A stretch of DNA of 13,465 nucleotides from Peptococcaceae bacterium UBA3933 (GTDB lineage Bacteria > Bacillota > Peptococcia > Peptococcales > BICA1-8), in NCBI GenBank assembly GCA_002385805.1, contig DGEF01000094.1, forward strand, positions 1-13,465, in the 5' to 3' direction. The position numbers and the translations under genes were made by a program. Within the stretch, counting starts at the first letter, position 1. Every line of letters starts with the position of its first letter. Shown one piece after another: positions 6,661 through 13,465 of this stretch. A model generated the notes under the pieces. It saw nothing but the letters and a program-made list of their open reading frames with translations. It did not search any database and had not been told where the DNA came from.

Positions 6661-6692
6661 ATTAGTGTTTATCAGTGTTTATCCGTGGTTTA
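6661..6692 (-). repeat. CCACGGAT-type decamer repeat, spacer copy 2
   Basis: Three exact-length decamers, ATTAGTGTTT, ATCAGTGTTT and ATCCGTGGTT, are followed by TA. On the minus strand this reads AACCACGGATAAACACTGAT and onward. It begins 13 bases beyond the fabK stop codon and has the same orientation as the copy at 6574-6608. Confidence 0.65.
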
Positions 6693-6705
6693 CTAACAAC
6701 CCAAT

Positions 6706-7650
6706 TTATCTGCCCAATAGATTTTGCAGCCTGGTCATTTGTTTTTCTACATCTTCCACCAGTTCATTTATAATTTCTTGAGCAGGTTGGATTTTATTCA
6801 CCATAGCTGCCACTTGACCTGACATAACAGATCCCATGACCACATCCCCATCTATAGCGGCAGCCCGTAACCTACCCACACCCAGCTTTTCAAATTCTTC
6901 TGGACTGGCATTACGGGATACTAATTCTTCATACATTCGGGTTAGTTTATTTCTCAACACTCGAACATAATGACCGTTATAACCGGTAAGTACCGTATCC
7001 CTATCTTTAGCTTTAATAATTGCTTCTTTATAATTTTTATGTACAACACATTCAGTAGCACATACAAAACGCGTACCCATTTGTACACCAACGGCTCCTA
7101 GGCTTAATGCAGCTAAAATACCACGGCCGTCATAAATACCCCCGGCAGCAATAACAGGTAAATCTACCGCATCAACTATCTGAGGAACTAAAGCCATAGT
7201 AGTGATTTCACCCACATGGCCCCCACACTCCATGCCTTCCGCTATTAAGCCGTCTACTCCGGTCCGAGCTAAACGTTTAGCCAAGGCTACAGAAGACACT
7301 ACAGGAAAAACTTTAATTCCCGCTTCTTTTAATTGGACTATATGTTTACCCGGATTACCGGCACCTGTTGTTAAAACAGCTACTTTTTCTTCTATCACTA
7401 CTTTAATAATATCTTCAACAAAAGGAGACATGTAATATAAATTAACCCCAAAAGGTTTATCTGTTAAGCTTCTAGCTTTTCTAATCTGCTCTCGTACTAC
7501 GTCCGGCGGAGCGTTTCCGGCACCTATTATACCCAATCCTCCTGCTTCAGAAACGGCTGCAGCCAGTTCAGCGGTAGCTACCCAAGCCATACCACCTTGA
7601 AATATAGGATATTCAATATCTAATATTTTACATAAATCAGTTTTAAACAA
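6706..7650 (-). CDS. fabK: Enoyl-ACP reductase (FMN-dependent)
   Basis: FabK reduces trans-2-enoyl-ACP with NAD(P)H and FMN, the last step of each elongation cycle and the replacement for FabI in several Firmicutes. The 314-residue protein closely resembles pneumococcal FabK: YPIFQGGMAWVA near the N-terminus, TGAGNP (95-100), MECGGHVG with His145 (matching the His144 reported as important there), VIAAGGI (166-172) and VQMGTRF (189-195), then MSGQ near the C-terminus. The start chosen is TTG at 7648-7650, eight bases after GGGGAGG, which directly follows the fabH stop. The frame opens at a GTG at 7684-7686, but that would overlap fabH and bury the Shine-Dalgarno. The long repeat-filled spacer to fabD follows. 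Confidence 0.95.
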   Translation of the reverse strand: MFKTDLCKILDIEYPIFQGGMAWVATAELAAAVSEAGGLGIIGAGNAPPDVVREQIRKARSLTDKPFGVNLYYMSPFVEDIIKVVIEEKVAVLTTGAGNPGKHIVQLKEAGIKVFPVVSSVALAKRLARTGVDGLIAEGMECGGHVGEITTMALVPQIVDAVDLPVIAAGGIYDGRGILAALSLGAVGVQMGTRFVCATECVVHKNYKEAIIKAKDRDTVLTGYNGHYVRVLRNKLTRMYEELVSRNASPEEFEKLGVGRLRAAAIDGDVVMGSVMSGQVAAMVNKIQPAQEIINELVEDVEKQMTRLQNLLGR

Positions 7651-7666
7651 ATTAAGTTCCCTCCCC

Positions 7667-8662
7667 TTAACTCCAACGAATAACACAAGATCCCCAGGTT
7701 AACCCGGCCCCAAAGCCTACCAGAATCACATTATCACCTTTATTAATACGACCTTTTCTTACGGCTTCATCCAAGGCAACGGGAACCGATGCTCCTGACA
7801 TATTACCATATTTATCTAAGTTAACATAAACTTTTTCCGTAGCTAATTTTAAGCGTTTTACAGCTGCATCAACTATTCTAATGTTGGCTTGATGGGGGAT
7901 TAAATAATTTACATCGTCTTGGGTCAGGCCGGCTTTCTCTAAAGCCTTTAATGAAGTTTCACCCATTATACGTACTGCAAATTTAAAGACTTCGTTCCCA
8001 ACCATCTTTATGTAATGTTCACCTTTTTCTACGGTTTCTTTACTGGCAGGGAATCTAGAACCACCGGCTTTAATATATAAAAGATCACCACCGGAGCCCT
8101 CAGCACCTAGATCAAAGGATAAAAAGCCGTATCCCTCCTCTACAGGACCTAAAACGGCTGCTCCTGCACCATCCCCAAACAGTATCAAAGTACTGCGGTC
8201 TTTCGGATTTAAAATCCGGGATAAAACTTCCGCCCCGATCACTAAGACATATTTATACATACCGGTAGCTATAAACTGAGCAGCAATGGATAAACCGTAA
8301 ATAAACCCGGTACAGGCAGCAGATAAATCAAAAGCGGCCGCTTTCGTTGCTCCTATTTTTTCTTGAATAATACAAGCAGTAGAAGGGAAAAGCATATCCG
8401 GTGTAATTGTAGCTACTATAATTAAATCAATATCTTCAGGTCTTAAATTTGCACTTTCTATAGCTCTCTGAGCCGCTATTGCTCCCAAATCTGAAGTAGC
8501 CATTTCAGGAGGTGCTTTACGTCTCTCACTAATCCCTGTCCTGGTTACTATCCACTCATCATTTGTATCTATTATTTTTTCTAAGTCCTCATTAGTAACT
8601 ATTGTTTCCGGCAAATAGGAACCGGTACCAATAATTCCTACAGAACAAACTTTATTAACCAT
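7667..8662 (-). CDS. fabH: 3-oxoacyl-ACP synthase III
   Basis: Initiates fatty acid synthesis by condensing a short acyl-CoA with malonyl-ACP. The protein has 331 residues. The triad is Cys117 in DLSAACTGF, His257 in IPHQAN and Asn287 in YGNMSGAS, equivalent to E. coli Cys112, His244 and Asn274. WIVTRTGI (37-44) and the C-terminal GFGAGLTWG are family hallmarks. The ATG at 8660-8662 lies two bases after the plsX stop, with GAGG inside the end of plsX, so the two are probably coupled. Whether it prefers acetyl-CoA or branched primers cannot be read from the sequence. Confidence 0.97.
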   Translation of the reverse strand: MVNKVCSVGIIGTGSYLPETIVTNEDLEKIIDTNDEWIVTRTGISERRKAPPEMATSDLGAIAAQRAIESANLRPEDIDLIIVATITPDMLFPSTACIIQEKIGATKAAAFDLSAACTGFIYGLSIAAQFIATGMYKYVLVIGAEVLSRILNPKDRSTLILFGDGAGAAVLGPVEEGYGFLSFDLGAEGSGGDLLYIKAGGSRFPASKETVEKGEHYIKMVGNEVFKFAVRIMGETSLKALEKAGLTQDDVNYLIPHQANIRIVDAAVKRLKLATEKVYVNLDKYGNMSGASVPVALDEAVRKGRINKGDNVILVGFGAGLTWGSCVIRWS

Positions 8663-8664
8663 AT

Positions 8665-9651
8665 TTAAACCTCGCTAACTTGTTTTAAAGCATTAATAAA
8701 ACCTTGAGAATAACATTCACCGGCAACCCGGATAGCATTAGCTATAGCTTTAGCCTTGGAACTTCCATGGCAGATAATGCTGATTCCGTCAACACCTAAA
8801 AGGGGAGCTCCCCCATATTCTGCATAATCCATTCTATTTTTTATACCTTTTAAAGCGGGTAACATCAAAGCTGCTCCCGCTTTAGTGCGGATGCTTTTAT
8901 TGGCCTCTTCTTTTAAGATAGTTCCAAAAGCCTTAGCCATTCCTTCCATAAGTTTAAGAATTACATTCCCCACAAAACCGTCACAAACAAAGACATCACA
9001 TTTCCCTTGGGGAATGTCTCTTCCTTCAATATTACCAATAAAATTTATATTATTTATTTTACTCAATTCTTCAAAAGCCTTAATACTTAACTCATTTCCT
9101 TTTGTTGCTTCACTACCGATATTAATTAAGCCGATGCGCGGGTTTTCAATACCTAATATTTTTTTTGCGTATATATTTCCCATTTTTGCAAAATCTATTA
9201 AATTATGTACTTTACAATCTGCATTGGCCCCTGCATCTAACAATAATTTACCACCCTCTAAAGTTGGTAATACTATAGCAATAGCAGGTCTTTCTATCCC
9301 TTTTATCCTGCCTAAAGTAAATAAAGAAGCAACCATTTGGGCACCGGTACTGCCGGCAGAAACAAGAGCACAAGCTTCACCGCTTTTCACTAATTTTGCG
9401 GCTACGGTAATGGAAGCATCTTTTTTACGTCGAAAAGCTATTCCCGGGTGGTCTTCCATGGTAATTACTTCACTGGCAGGAACAATTTCCAGTTTATCAT
9501 TTCTTTTTTCTAGCAGAGGTTCTATAGCGGTAGGAGAACCCACTAAAAAAATTTTCTCGATTTCAGGAAATAATTCTGATGCAAGAATAGCACCCTTAAC
9601 AATTTCTTGAGGAGCATGGTCACCCCCCATAGCATCTACAGCAATTTTCAT
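8665..9651 (-). CDS. plsX: Phosphate acyltransferase
   Basis: PlsX converts acyl-ACP and phosphate to acyl-phosphate, the acyl donor for PlsY in phosphatidic acid synthesis; in other bacteria it is a peripheral membrane protein. The 328-residue sequence opens with the diagnostic MKIAVDAMGGDHAP and carries SAGSTGA near 98-104, DAGAN near 138 and FVGNVILKLMEG near 226-237. The ATG at 9649-9651 follows AGGAGGAG, whose first bases overlap the fapR stop region. Between fapR and fabH is its usual place in Firmicutes. Confidence 0.96.
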   Translation of the reverse strand: MKIAVDAMGGDHAPQEIVKGAILASELFPEIEKIFLVGSPTAIEPLLEKRNDKLEIVPASEVITMEDHPGIAFRRKKDASITVAAKLVKSGEACALVSAGSTGAQMVASLFTLGRIKGIERPAIAIVLPTLEGGKLLLDAGANADCKVHNLIDFAKMGNIYAKKILGIENPRIGLINIGSEATKGNELSIKAFEELSKINNINFIGNIEGRDIPQGKCDVFVCDGFVGNVILKLMEGMAKAFGTILKEEANKSIRTKAGAALMLPALKGIKNRMDYAEYGGAPLLGVDGISIICHGSSKAKAIANAIRVAGECYSQGFINALKQVSEV

Positions 9652-9663
9652 GCTAAACTCCTC

Positions 9664-10218
9664 CTAACGAGAAACCATGATAAATTTGCCTACAAATACT
9701 TCTTCGGCCCCAACTTTCGATACAACCTTAATTAGGTGTTTATTACTATGACGGCGGGCAAAAATAGCTGTGGCCACCAGTTTTTCGTTTAGATAAACCG
9801 GACGCCGATACCTAATGCGTGCACTACCGGTCAACACCGCATCAGCATCAATTAAAGCCATTGCTAACATATTAGCTTGCGAAAAAATATGGTGACCCCG
9901 ACAAATCTTGGTTTTATCAGCCACCATTTCGGAAGTAATTTGTAATACAGATACGGCTTTTTTGCCTAGTTCTAGCTCAATCAACTCCCCAATTATTTCT
10001 TTATCGGCAATAGACCTTACTTTAGCATGATTAATTTGAGCAACTTTTTTCACCCGCTCTCTTAATTCGGGTATGCCCAATTCTAGACGATCCAGGCGAA
10101 TTGTTTGAACACTACAACCAAATTCTTGCGCTAAATCATCATCGGTTATAAAAGGATTTTCAGAAAGAATTTCCTGTAATTTTTCCTGTCTTTGTAACTT
10201 TGGAATTCTTTTAGACAT
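9664..10218 (-). CDS. fapR: FapR, malonyl-CoA-responsive repressor of lipid synthesis genes
   Basis: In Bacillus and Staphylococcus FapR represses fatty acid and phospholipid genes and is released by malonyl-CoA. The 184-residue protein has an N-terminal DeoR-like helix-turn-helix (about 27-46, DDLAQEFGCSVQTIRLDRLE) followed by ELRERV. A C-terminal hotdog effector domain carries CRGHHIFSQAN with Arg107, matching the malonyl-CoA-binding Arg106 of B. subtilis, and Asn116. The ATG at 10216-10218 is chosen: AAGGG lies nine bases upstream and the length fits the family. The frame is open to 10302, but those codons overlap the promoter and operators. As first gene of its operon, with FapR-like sites over the promoter, it is probably autoregulated. 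Confidence 0.95.
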   Translation of the reverse strand: MSKRIPKLQRQEKLQEILSENPFITDDDLAQEFGCSVQTIRLDRLELGIPELRERVKKVAQINHAKVRSIADKEIIGELIELELGKKAVSVLQITSEMVADKTKICRGHHIFSQANMLAMALIDADAVLTGSARIRYRRPVYLNEKLVATAIFARRHSNKHLIKVVSKVGAEEVFVGKFIMVSR

Positions 10219-10239
10219 CTGAATCATCCCTTTTAATTC

Positions 10240-10269
10240 TTTATACCAGCTATTAATACCTGGTGTCAA
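10240..10269 (-). promoter_or_regulatory. Two overlapping FapR-like operator sites
   Basis: TTAATACCTGGTGTCAA (10253-10269) is an imperfect inverted repeat centred on T10261, with six of eight arm positions complementary. Against the FapR consensus as I remember it (TTAGTACCTGGTACTAA) it matches 13 of 17. A second site, TTAATAGCTGGTATAAA on the minus strand (10240-10256), also matches 13 of 17, and the two share TTAA. The first covers the predicted transcript start, so binding would block initiation. The consensus is from memory and unverified. Confidence 0.7.
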
Positions 10270-10273
10270 AAAA

Positions 10274-10302
10274 AGTATAATATATATTCCCAGCTTTTGC
10301 AA
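10274..10302 (-). promoter_or_regulatory. Sigma-A promoter of the fapR fatty acid operon
   Basis: On the minus strand TTGCAA (10297-10302) and TATACT (10274-10279) are separated by 17 bases. It lies downstream of the rpmF terminator, and the FapR-like operators begin about five bases past the -10 box. The predicted transcript start is near 10267. Confidence 0.8.
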
Positions 10303-10355
10303 GATAAATTTTAATCATAATTTAAGCTAATTTTTTAGAAAAAACAAAATCAGAA

Positions 10356-10402
10356 AATATATAAAAAAGAGTAAGCCATTTAAGAAAGACGGCTTACTCT
10401 TT
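10356..10402 (-). terminator. Intrinsic terminator after rpmF
   Basis: AAAGAGTAAGCC (10366-10377) pairs perfectly with GGCTTACTCTTT (10391-10402), a 12-bp stem with a 13-base loop. On the minus strand the descending arm continues into TTTTTTATATATTTT. It lies 15 bases after the rpmF stop and separates the ribosomal unit from the fapR operon. Confidence 0.9.
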
Positions 10403-10417
10403 CTGAATTTCAATGTA

Positions 10418-10603
10418 TTATTCGTTAACTGTTTTTATTACTTCACGATTTTTGTAATATCCACAAGCTGGACAAACTCTATGGGGTAATTTAGGTTCAT
10501 GACATTGTGGACATTCCATTCTGGTGGGAGTAGCAAGTTTTGCCCAAATTGACCTTTTCTTTCTGGTTCTTGACTTTGATCTTTTATTTTGTTGAACTCC
10601 CAT
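10418..10603 (-). CDS. rpmF: Large ribosomal subunit protein bL32
   Basis: A 61-residue basic protein of the 50S subunit. The zinc-ribbon cysteines are all present: Cys31 and Cys34 (CPQC), Cys44 and Cys47 (CPAC), in CPQCHEPKLPHRVCPACGYY, so this is the zinc-binding form. The N-terminus MGVQQNKRSKSRTRKKRS is lysine/arginine rich, as expected for rRNA contact. The ATG at 10601-10603 follows GAGGAGGTG, whose GGAGG begins directly after the stop codon of the DUF177 gene, so translation is probably linked. The pairing with a DUF177 gene next to plsX/fabH genes is conserved in many bacteria. Confidence 0.97.
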   Translation of the reverse strand: MGVQQNKRSKSRTRKKRSIWAKLATPTRMECPQCHEPKLPHRVCPACGYYKNREVIKTVNE

Positions 10604-10615
10604 GATTACACCTCC

Positions 10616-11146
10616 TCAATCTCTTTTAAGTTTGGCTAAAATTGCTAAACGAGGGTCAATTTCATCAGTAGTACAATTACATGAACTCCTGTTTAAATTT
10701 TGACCACATTTAGGGCAAAAACCACGGCAATTTTCAGCACATAATATTTTAAGAGGAATAGCTAATATAATGCTTTCCCTAACAAAATCAGTTAAATCAA
10801 AGTTATCCTTATCAAATACAACATATTCTTCTTCAATTTCATCTTTAGTTAGATAGTGTAATAGTTTGAGATTAGAGGTATGAATTAATTTTTCCTTAAA
10901 ATTCGTTTTTATCGGTAAAATTACTTTTTCTAAACAACGATCGCAATTGGTGGTAACTTCAGTTTCCACTTCTCCTTGTAATTGTAAAATATTACCGGTA
11001 TTTTTCACCTCTACCCAAATTTGAAGGGGTTTCGTAATGAGCAAATCCTCTTTTGCTAGTAAATCCAGTTTTTCCGTTTGCAAATTAAAACTTAAACTGG
11101 TTCCTTCATTGTTTCTAATTTTACTTAAATTAATCGTTATAGACAT
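10616..11146 (-). CDS. yceD: DUF177 (YceD/YlbN) family protein
   Basis: A 176-residue protein of the family usually encoded immediately before rpmF; E. coli YceD has been linked to 23S rRNA accumulation, but the biochemical role is unclear. Visible hallmarks are CDRCLE (68-73), DLTDFVRE (117-124), LCAENCRGFCPKCGQNLN (Cys136, 140, 144, 147) and DPRLAIL (164-170). Cys156 and Cys158 add a second pair, so metal binding is likely. The ATG at 11144-11146 has a weak ribosome binding site (GGGTGGG). The gene is preceded by its own consensus promoter, with rpmF 12 bases downstream. Confidence 0.92.
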   Translation of the reverse strand: MSITINLSKIRNNEGTSLSFNLQTEKLDLLAKEDLLITKPLQIWVEVKNTGNILQLQGEVETEVTTNCDRCLEKVILPIKTNFKEKLIHTSNLKLLHYLTKDEIEEEYVVFDKDNFDLTDFVRESIILAIPLKILCAENCRGFCPKCGQNLNRSSCNCTTDEIDPRLAILAKLKRD

Positions 11147-11184
11147 TTATAACCCACCCTATAAACTCATTAGGCGACTTTTTA

Positions 11185-11213
11185 ATTATAAATGTCCATT
11201 AGAAAGTTGTCAA
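11185..11213 (-). promoter_or_regulatory. Consensus sigma-A promoter of yceD-rpmF
   Basis: On the minus strand TTGACA (11208-11213) and TATAAT (11185-11190), both perfect consensus boxes, are separated by 17 bases. The -35 box begins five bases after the ackA stop codon. The predicted start near 11178 gives a leader of about 30 bases. Confidence 0.92.
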
Positions 11214-11218
11214 GTCTG

Positions 11219-12415
11219 TTACCTTGCCACCAATTCTTTTGTATCACGGGCGATCATTAATTCTTCATTGGTAGGTATAACTAGTACTTTCACCGGTTCA
11301 CCATCACGAGAAATAATTGCTTCTTTTCCTCTTACCTTATTCTTCTCTTCGTCAATTTTTATACCGAAAAACTCCATATCTTTACAAATATCTCGGCGAA
11401 CTTCAATGCCGTTTTCCCCTAAACCGGCTGTAAACACCAGAACATCTAAACCGCCTAAAATACTGGTATAAGCCCCAATACGTAATTTAACATCATAAAT
11501 AAACATCTCAATGGCTAATTGCGCACGTCTGTTACCTTGAGCACAGGCTGCTTCTAAATCACGGAAATCGCTGCTGATTCCTGAGACACCCAAAACACCG
11601 CACTTTTTATTTAAGAAATTATTAATCTCTTCAATACTCATACCTTCTTTTTCCATAATAAAGGTAACAATAGAAGGGTCAATATTACCGGAACGAGTAC
11701 CCATGATTACCCCTTCCAAAGGAGTAAAGCCCATGGTATTTTCCAATGATTTACCATCTTTTATAGCCGAAATACTTGCCCCATTACCCAAATGACAGGT
11801 AATTATTTTCAATTGTTCCCAGGGCTTGCCCAATATCTCTCCAGCCCTTTGGGCTACATATTTATGTGATGTACCATGAAAACCATATTTTCTTATCTTA
11901 TATTTTTCATAATATTCATAAGGAATACCATAAAGATAAGCGCAGGGTGGCATAGTTTGATGGAAAGCCGTATCAAAAACAGCCACCTGTTTAACTCCTG
12001 GCAGCAACTTTTCCATTGCTTCTATGCCTTGTAAATTTGCCGGGTTATGTAAAGGTGCCAGTTCAAAAAGTTCCCTGATTTCTTTTTTTACATCTTCAGT
12101 TATCACAACTGAAGAGGAGAAATTAGGACCACCATGAGCTACTCTGTGCCCTACCGCATTGATTTCAGATATATCTTTTAATACTCCATGTTTAGAGTCA
12201 GTTAAGGTTTTTAAAACCAGTTGGATAGCCTCGATATGGTCATTTAAATCCTGTTCGATTACAACCTTCTGCCCCGAGCTTACTTCATGTTTTAAACGGG
12301 AATCTTTAATACCGATTCTTTCCGCTAAACCTTTCGCTAATACCTCTTCTCTATCCATATCGAAAACTTGGTATTTTAACGAAGAACTTCCACAATTTAT
12401 AACTAATATTTTCAT
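11219..12415 (-). CDS. ackA: Acetate kinase
   Basis: Interconverts acetyl-phosphate plus ADP and acetate plus ATP, the substrate-level phosphorylation step of acetate formation. The 398-residue protein keeps the residues known from Methanosarcina acetate kinase at the same numbers: Asn7, Arg91 (GHRVAHGG), Asp148 (FDTAFHQTMP), His180 (GFHGTSH), Arg241 and Glu384. The HLGNGAS phosphate loop is at 208-214. The ATG at 12413-12415 follows GAGGAGG six bases upstream; the frame is open to 12430, but that start would precede the ribosome binding site. It lies 14 bases after pta. No hairpin terminator is seen after it, and the next promoter begins almost at its stop codon, so some read-through into yceD is possible. 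Confidence 0.97.
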   Translation of the reverse strand: MKILVINCGSSSLKYQVFDMDREEVLAKGLAERIGIKDSRLKHEVSSGQKVVIEQDLNDHIEAIQLVLKTLTDSKHGVLKDISEINAVGHRVAHGGPNFSSSVVITEDVKKEIRELFELAPLHNPANLQGIEAMEKLLPGVKQVAVFDTAFHQTMPPCAYLYGIPYEYYEKYKIRKYGFHGTSHKYVAQRAGEILGKPWEQLKIITCHLGNGASISAIKDGKSLENTMGFTPLEGVIMGTRSGNIDPSIVTFIMEKEGMSIEEINNFLNKKCGVLGVSGISSDFRDLEAACAQGNRRAQLAIEMFIYDVKLRIGAYTSILGGLDVLVFTAGLGENGIEVRRDICKDMEFFGIKIDEEKNKVRGKEAIISRDGEPVKVLVIPTNEELMIARDTKELVAR

Positions 12416-12429
12416 CTTAATCCTCCTCA

Positions 12430-13419
12430 CTATTCTTGTAATACAGTCATTGCTACTGTATTCACAATATCATCAACACTACAACCACGAGAAAGATCGT
12501 TAACAGGTTTTGCCATTCCCTGTAAAATCGGTCCCAAAGCTTCAGCTTTAGCTAAACGCTGAACAAGTTTATAACCAATATTACCGGCTTGTAAATCTGG
12601 GAAAATTAATACATTCACTTTGCCTGCTATTTCACTGTTTGGAGCCTTCGATTTACCTACTTTGGGTACTAAAGCGGCATCTGCCTGTAATTCTCCATCT
12701 ATTTGCAATTCGGGATATCTTTCTTTAGCGATTCCTACAGCTTTAACAACCTTATCCACCAGTTCATGTTTTGCACTACCTTTAGTAGAAAAAGACAACA
12801 TACCTATTTTAGGTTCCATGCCAACTATAGCCCTAGCGGTTTTACTACTTAAATATGCATTTTCCGCTAATTGTTCTGCAGTAGGATTAGGATTAACTGC
12901 ACAATCGGCAAATACCATTATCCCATTTTCACCATACTCACAATCAGGTACAATCATAATAAAAGCACCTGAAACTGAAGAAATGCCTTTTTCGGTTTTA
13001 ATAATTTGTAAAGCAGGCCGTAAAACATCACCTGTTGTATTTTGAGCACCTGCTACCATACCATCGGCATCATCATTTTTAACCATTAAAGTACCGAAAT
13101 ACAATGGGTTCTTCGTAAGTTCTCTGGCTTCTTCCAGGGACAAGCCTTTATGTTTTCTTAATTCGTAAAGAGTTTCTGCATATTGCTCAAATTTTTCTGA
13201 CTGAAGGGGATTTATAATCTGTACCTCCCTTAAGTCAGTGCCGGTTTTTTGAGCCACAGCCTCTACTTCTTCTTTTGGTCCTAAGAGGATAACTTTGGCA
13301 ATTTTCTCTCTGGTCAGTATACCTGCAGCTTGTACAGTTCTTTCTTCTGTACCTTCGGGTAATACTATAGTTGCCCCTTTACTTCTTGCCTTGGCTCTAA
13401 TGGTTTCGACAAGATTCAT
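12430..13419 (-). CDS. pta: Phosphate acetyltransferase
   Basis: Converts acetyl-CoA and phosphate to acetyl-phosphate and CoA, and works with AckA. The 329-residue protein is the short class without an N-terminal DRTGG extension. Family signatures are LPEGTEERT (20-28), PLYFGTLMVK (105-114), DGMVAGAQNTTGDVLRPALQ (119-138), MVFADCAVNPNPT (168-180) and KPVNDLSRGCS (304-314), with Ser310-Arg311 at the active site. The ATG at 13417-13419 is chosen; the adjacent upstream TTG at 13420-13422 would add one residue, and GGAGGAG serves either. Only 46 bases of upstream DNA remain in the window, so its promoter cannot be judged. It lies 14 bases ahead of ackA. Confidence 0.97.
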   Translation of the reverse strand: MNLVETIRAKARSKGATIVLPEGTEERTVQAAGILTREKIAKVILLGPKEEVEAVAQKTGTDLREVQIINPLQSEKFEQYAETLYELRKHKGLSLEEARELTKNPLYFGTLMVKNDDADGMVAGAQNTTGDVLRPALQIIKTEKGISSVSGAFIMIVPDCEYGENGIMVFADCAVNPNPTAEQLAENAYLSSKTARAIVGMEPKIGMLSFSTKGSAKHELVDKVVKAVGIAKERYPELQIDGELQADAALVPKVGKSKAPNSEIAGKVNVLIFPDLQAGNIGYKLVQRLAKAEALGPILQGMAKPVNDLSRGCSVDDIVNTVAMTVLQE

Positions 13420-13465
13420 CAATACTTCTCCTCCTTTGGTATAATTTAGACAATTTTTATTTATT

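Noticed and set aside
6621..6692. CRISPR-like array in the fabK-fabD spacer
   Set aside because: Repeat units are 8 to 10 bases, without regular unique spacers, and no cas genes are present. They are simple tandem repeats.
6469..6705. Insertion sequence remnant between fabK and fabD
   Set aside because: There is no transposase fragment, terminal inverted repeat pair or target duplication; only short repeats are visible.
6578..6781. Plus-strand open frame of 67 codons across the fabK-fabD spacer
   Set aside because: It is made of the repeat blocks and then runs antisense into fabK. There is no ribosome binding site or recognisable protein feature.
8885..9610. Plus-strand open frame of 241 codons
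   Set aside because: It is entirely antisense to plsX, which has clear family motifs. The translation shows no recognisable domain, and I see no ribosome binding site.
10219..10302. N-terminal extension of fapR by 28 residues
   Set aside because: These bases contain the operon promoter and FapR-like operators, and the transcript would start downstream of the proposed codon.
12620..13045. Plus-strand open frame of 141 codons
   Set aside because: It lies antisense within pta and has a composition typical of the reverse strand of a coding region.
13420..13465. Possible pta promoter (TTGTCT, TATACC)
   Set aside because: The two boxes have no workable spacing, and a -35 matching TATACC would fall at the window edge, so it cannot be judged.

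Overview
The window is about 13.5 kb of AT-rich bacterial DNA in which every convincing gene lies on the minus strand, so it reads right to left. Gene content and order (pta-ackA, DUF177-rpmF, fapR-plsX-fabH-fabK-fabD-fabG-acpP-fabK homologue-fabF, rnc-radical SAM) point to a low-GC Firmicute of class Clostridia. Reasons are the FapR regulator, the flavin-dependent FabK enoyl reductase, strong GGAGG ribosome binding sites, frequent GTG/TTG starts, and rnc followed by a radical SAM gene. A Peptococcaceae-like anaerobe is plausible, but the species cannot be named from the sequence.

Layout in the direction of transcription. (1) 13419-11219: pta and ackA interconvert acetyl-CoA and acetate and make ATP. 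(2) A consensus promoter (TTGACA-17-TATAAT, 11185-11213) drives the DUF177 gene and rpmF, ending at a strong terminator (10356-10402). (3) A second good promoter (TTGCAA-17-TATACT, 10274-10302), overlapped on its downstream side by two FapR-like operators (10240-10269), starts the type II fatty acid operon fapR, plsX, fabH, fabK, fabD, fabG, acpP. A hairpin after acpP may attenuate transcription into a second FabK-family flavoprotein gene and fabF. (4) A 39-bp palindromic terminator overlaps the fabF stop codon; a separate promoter (2027-2055) then serves rnc and an Elp3-like radical SAM gene.

Together the genes take acetyl-CoA and malonyl-CoA to acyl-ACP (FabD, FabH, FabG, FabK, FabF on ACP) and acyl-phosphate (PlsX), under feedback from FapR, which senses malonyl-CoA in its well-studied relatives. 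The dehydratase (fabZ) and acetyl-CoA carboxylase genes are not here. The proteins look intact, and the family catalytic residues are present wherever I checked them.

The one non-routine element is non-coding. The fabK-fabD spacer (6469-6705) and the left end (1-213) are packed with short modular repeats: decamers ending in a CCACGGAT-type box, a TTCG...CGAA hairpin and short tandem repeats. Part of this arrangement recurs in the same order at both places. I see no undescribed protein system. No gene-free stretch exceeds 300 bases.
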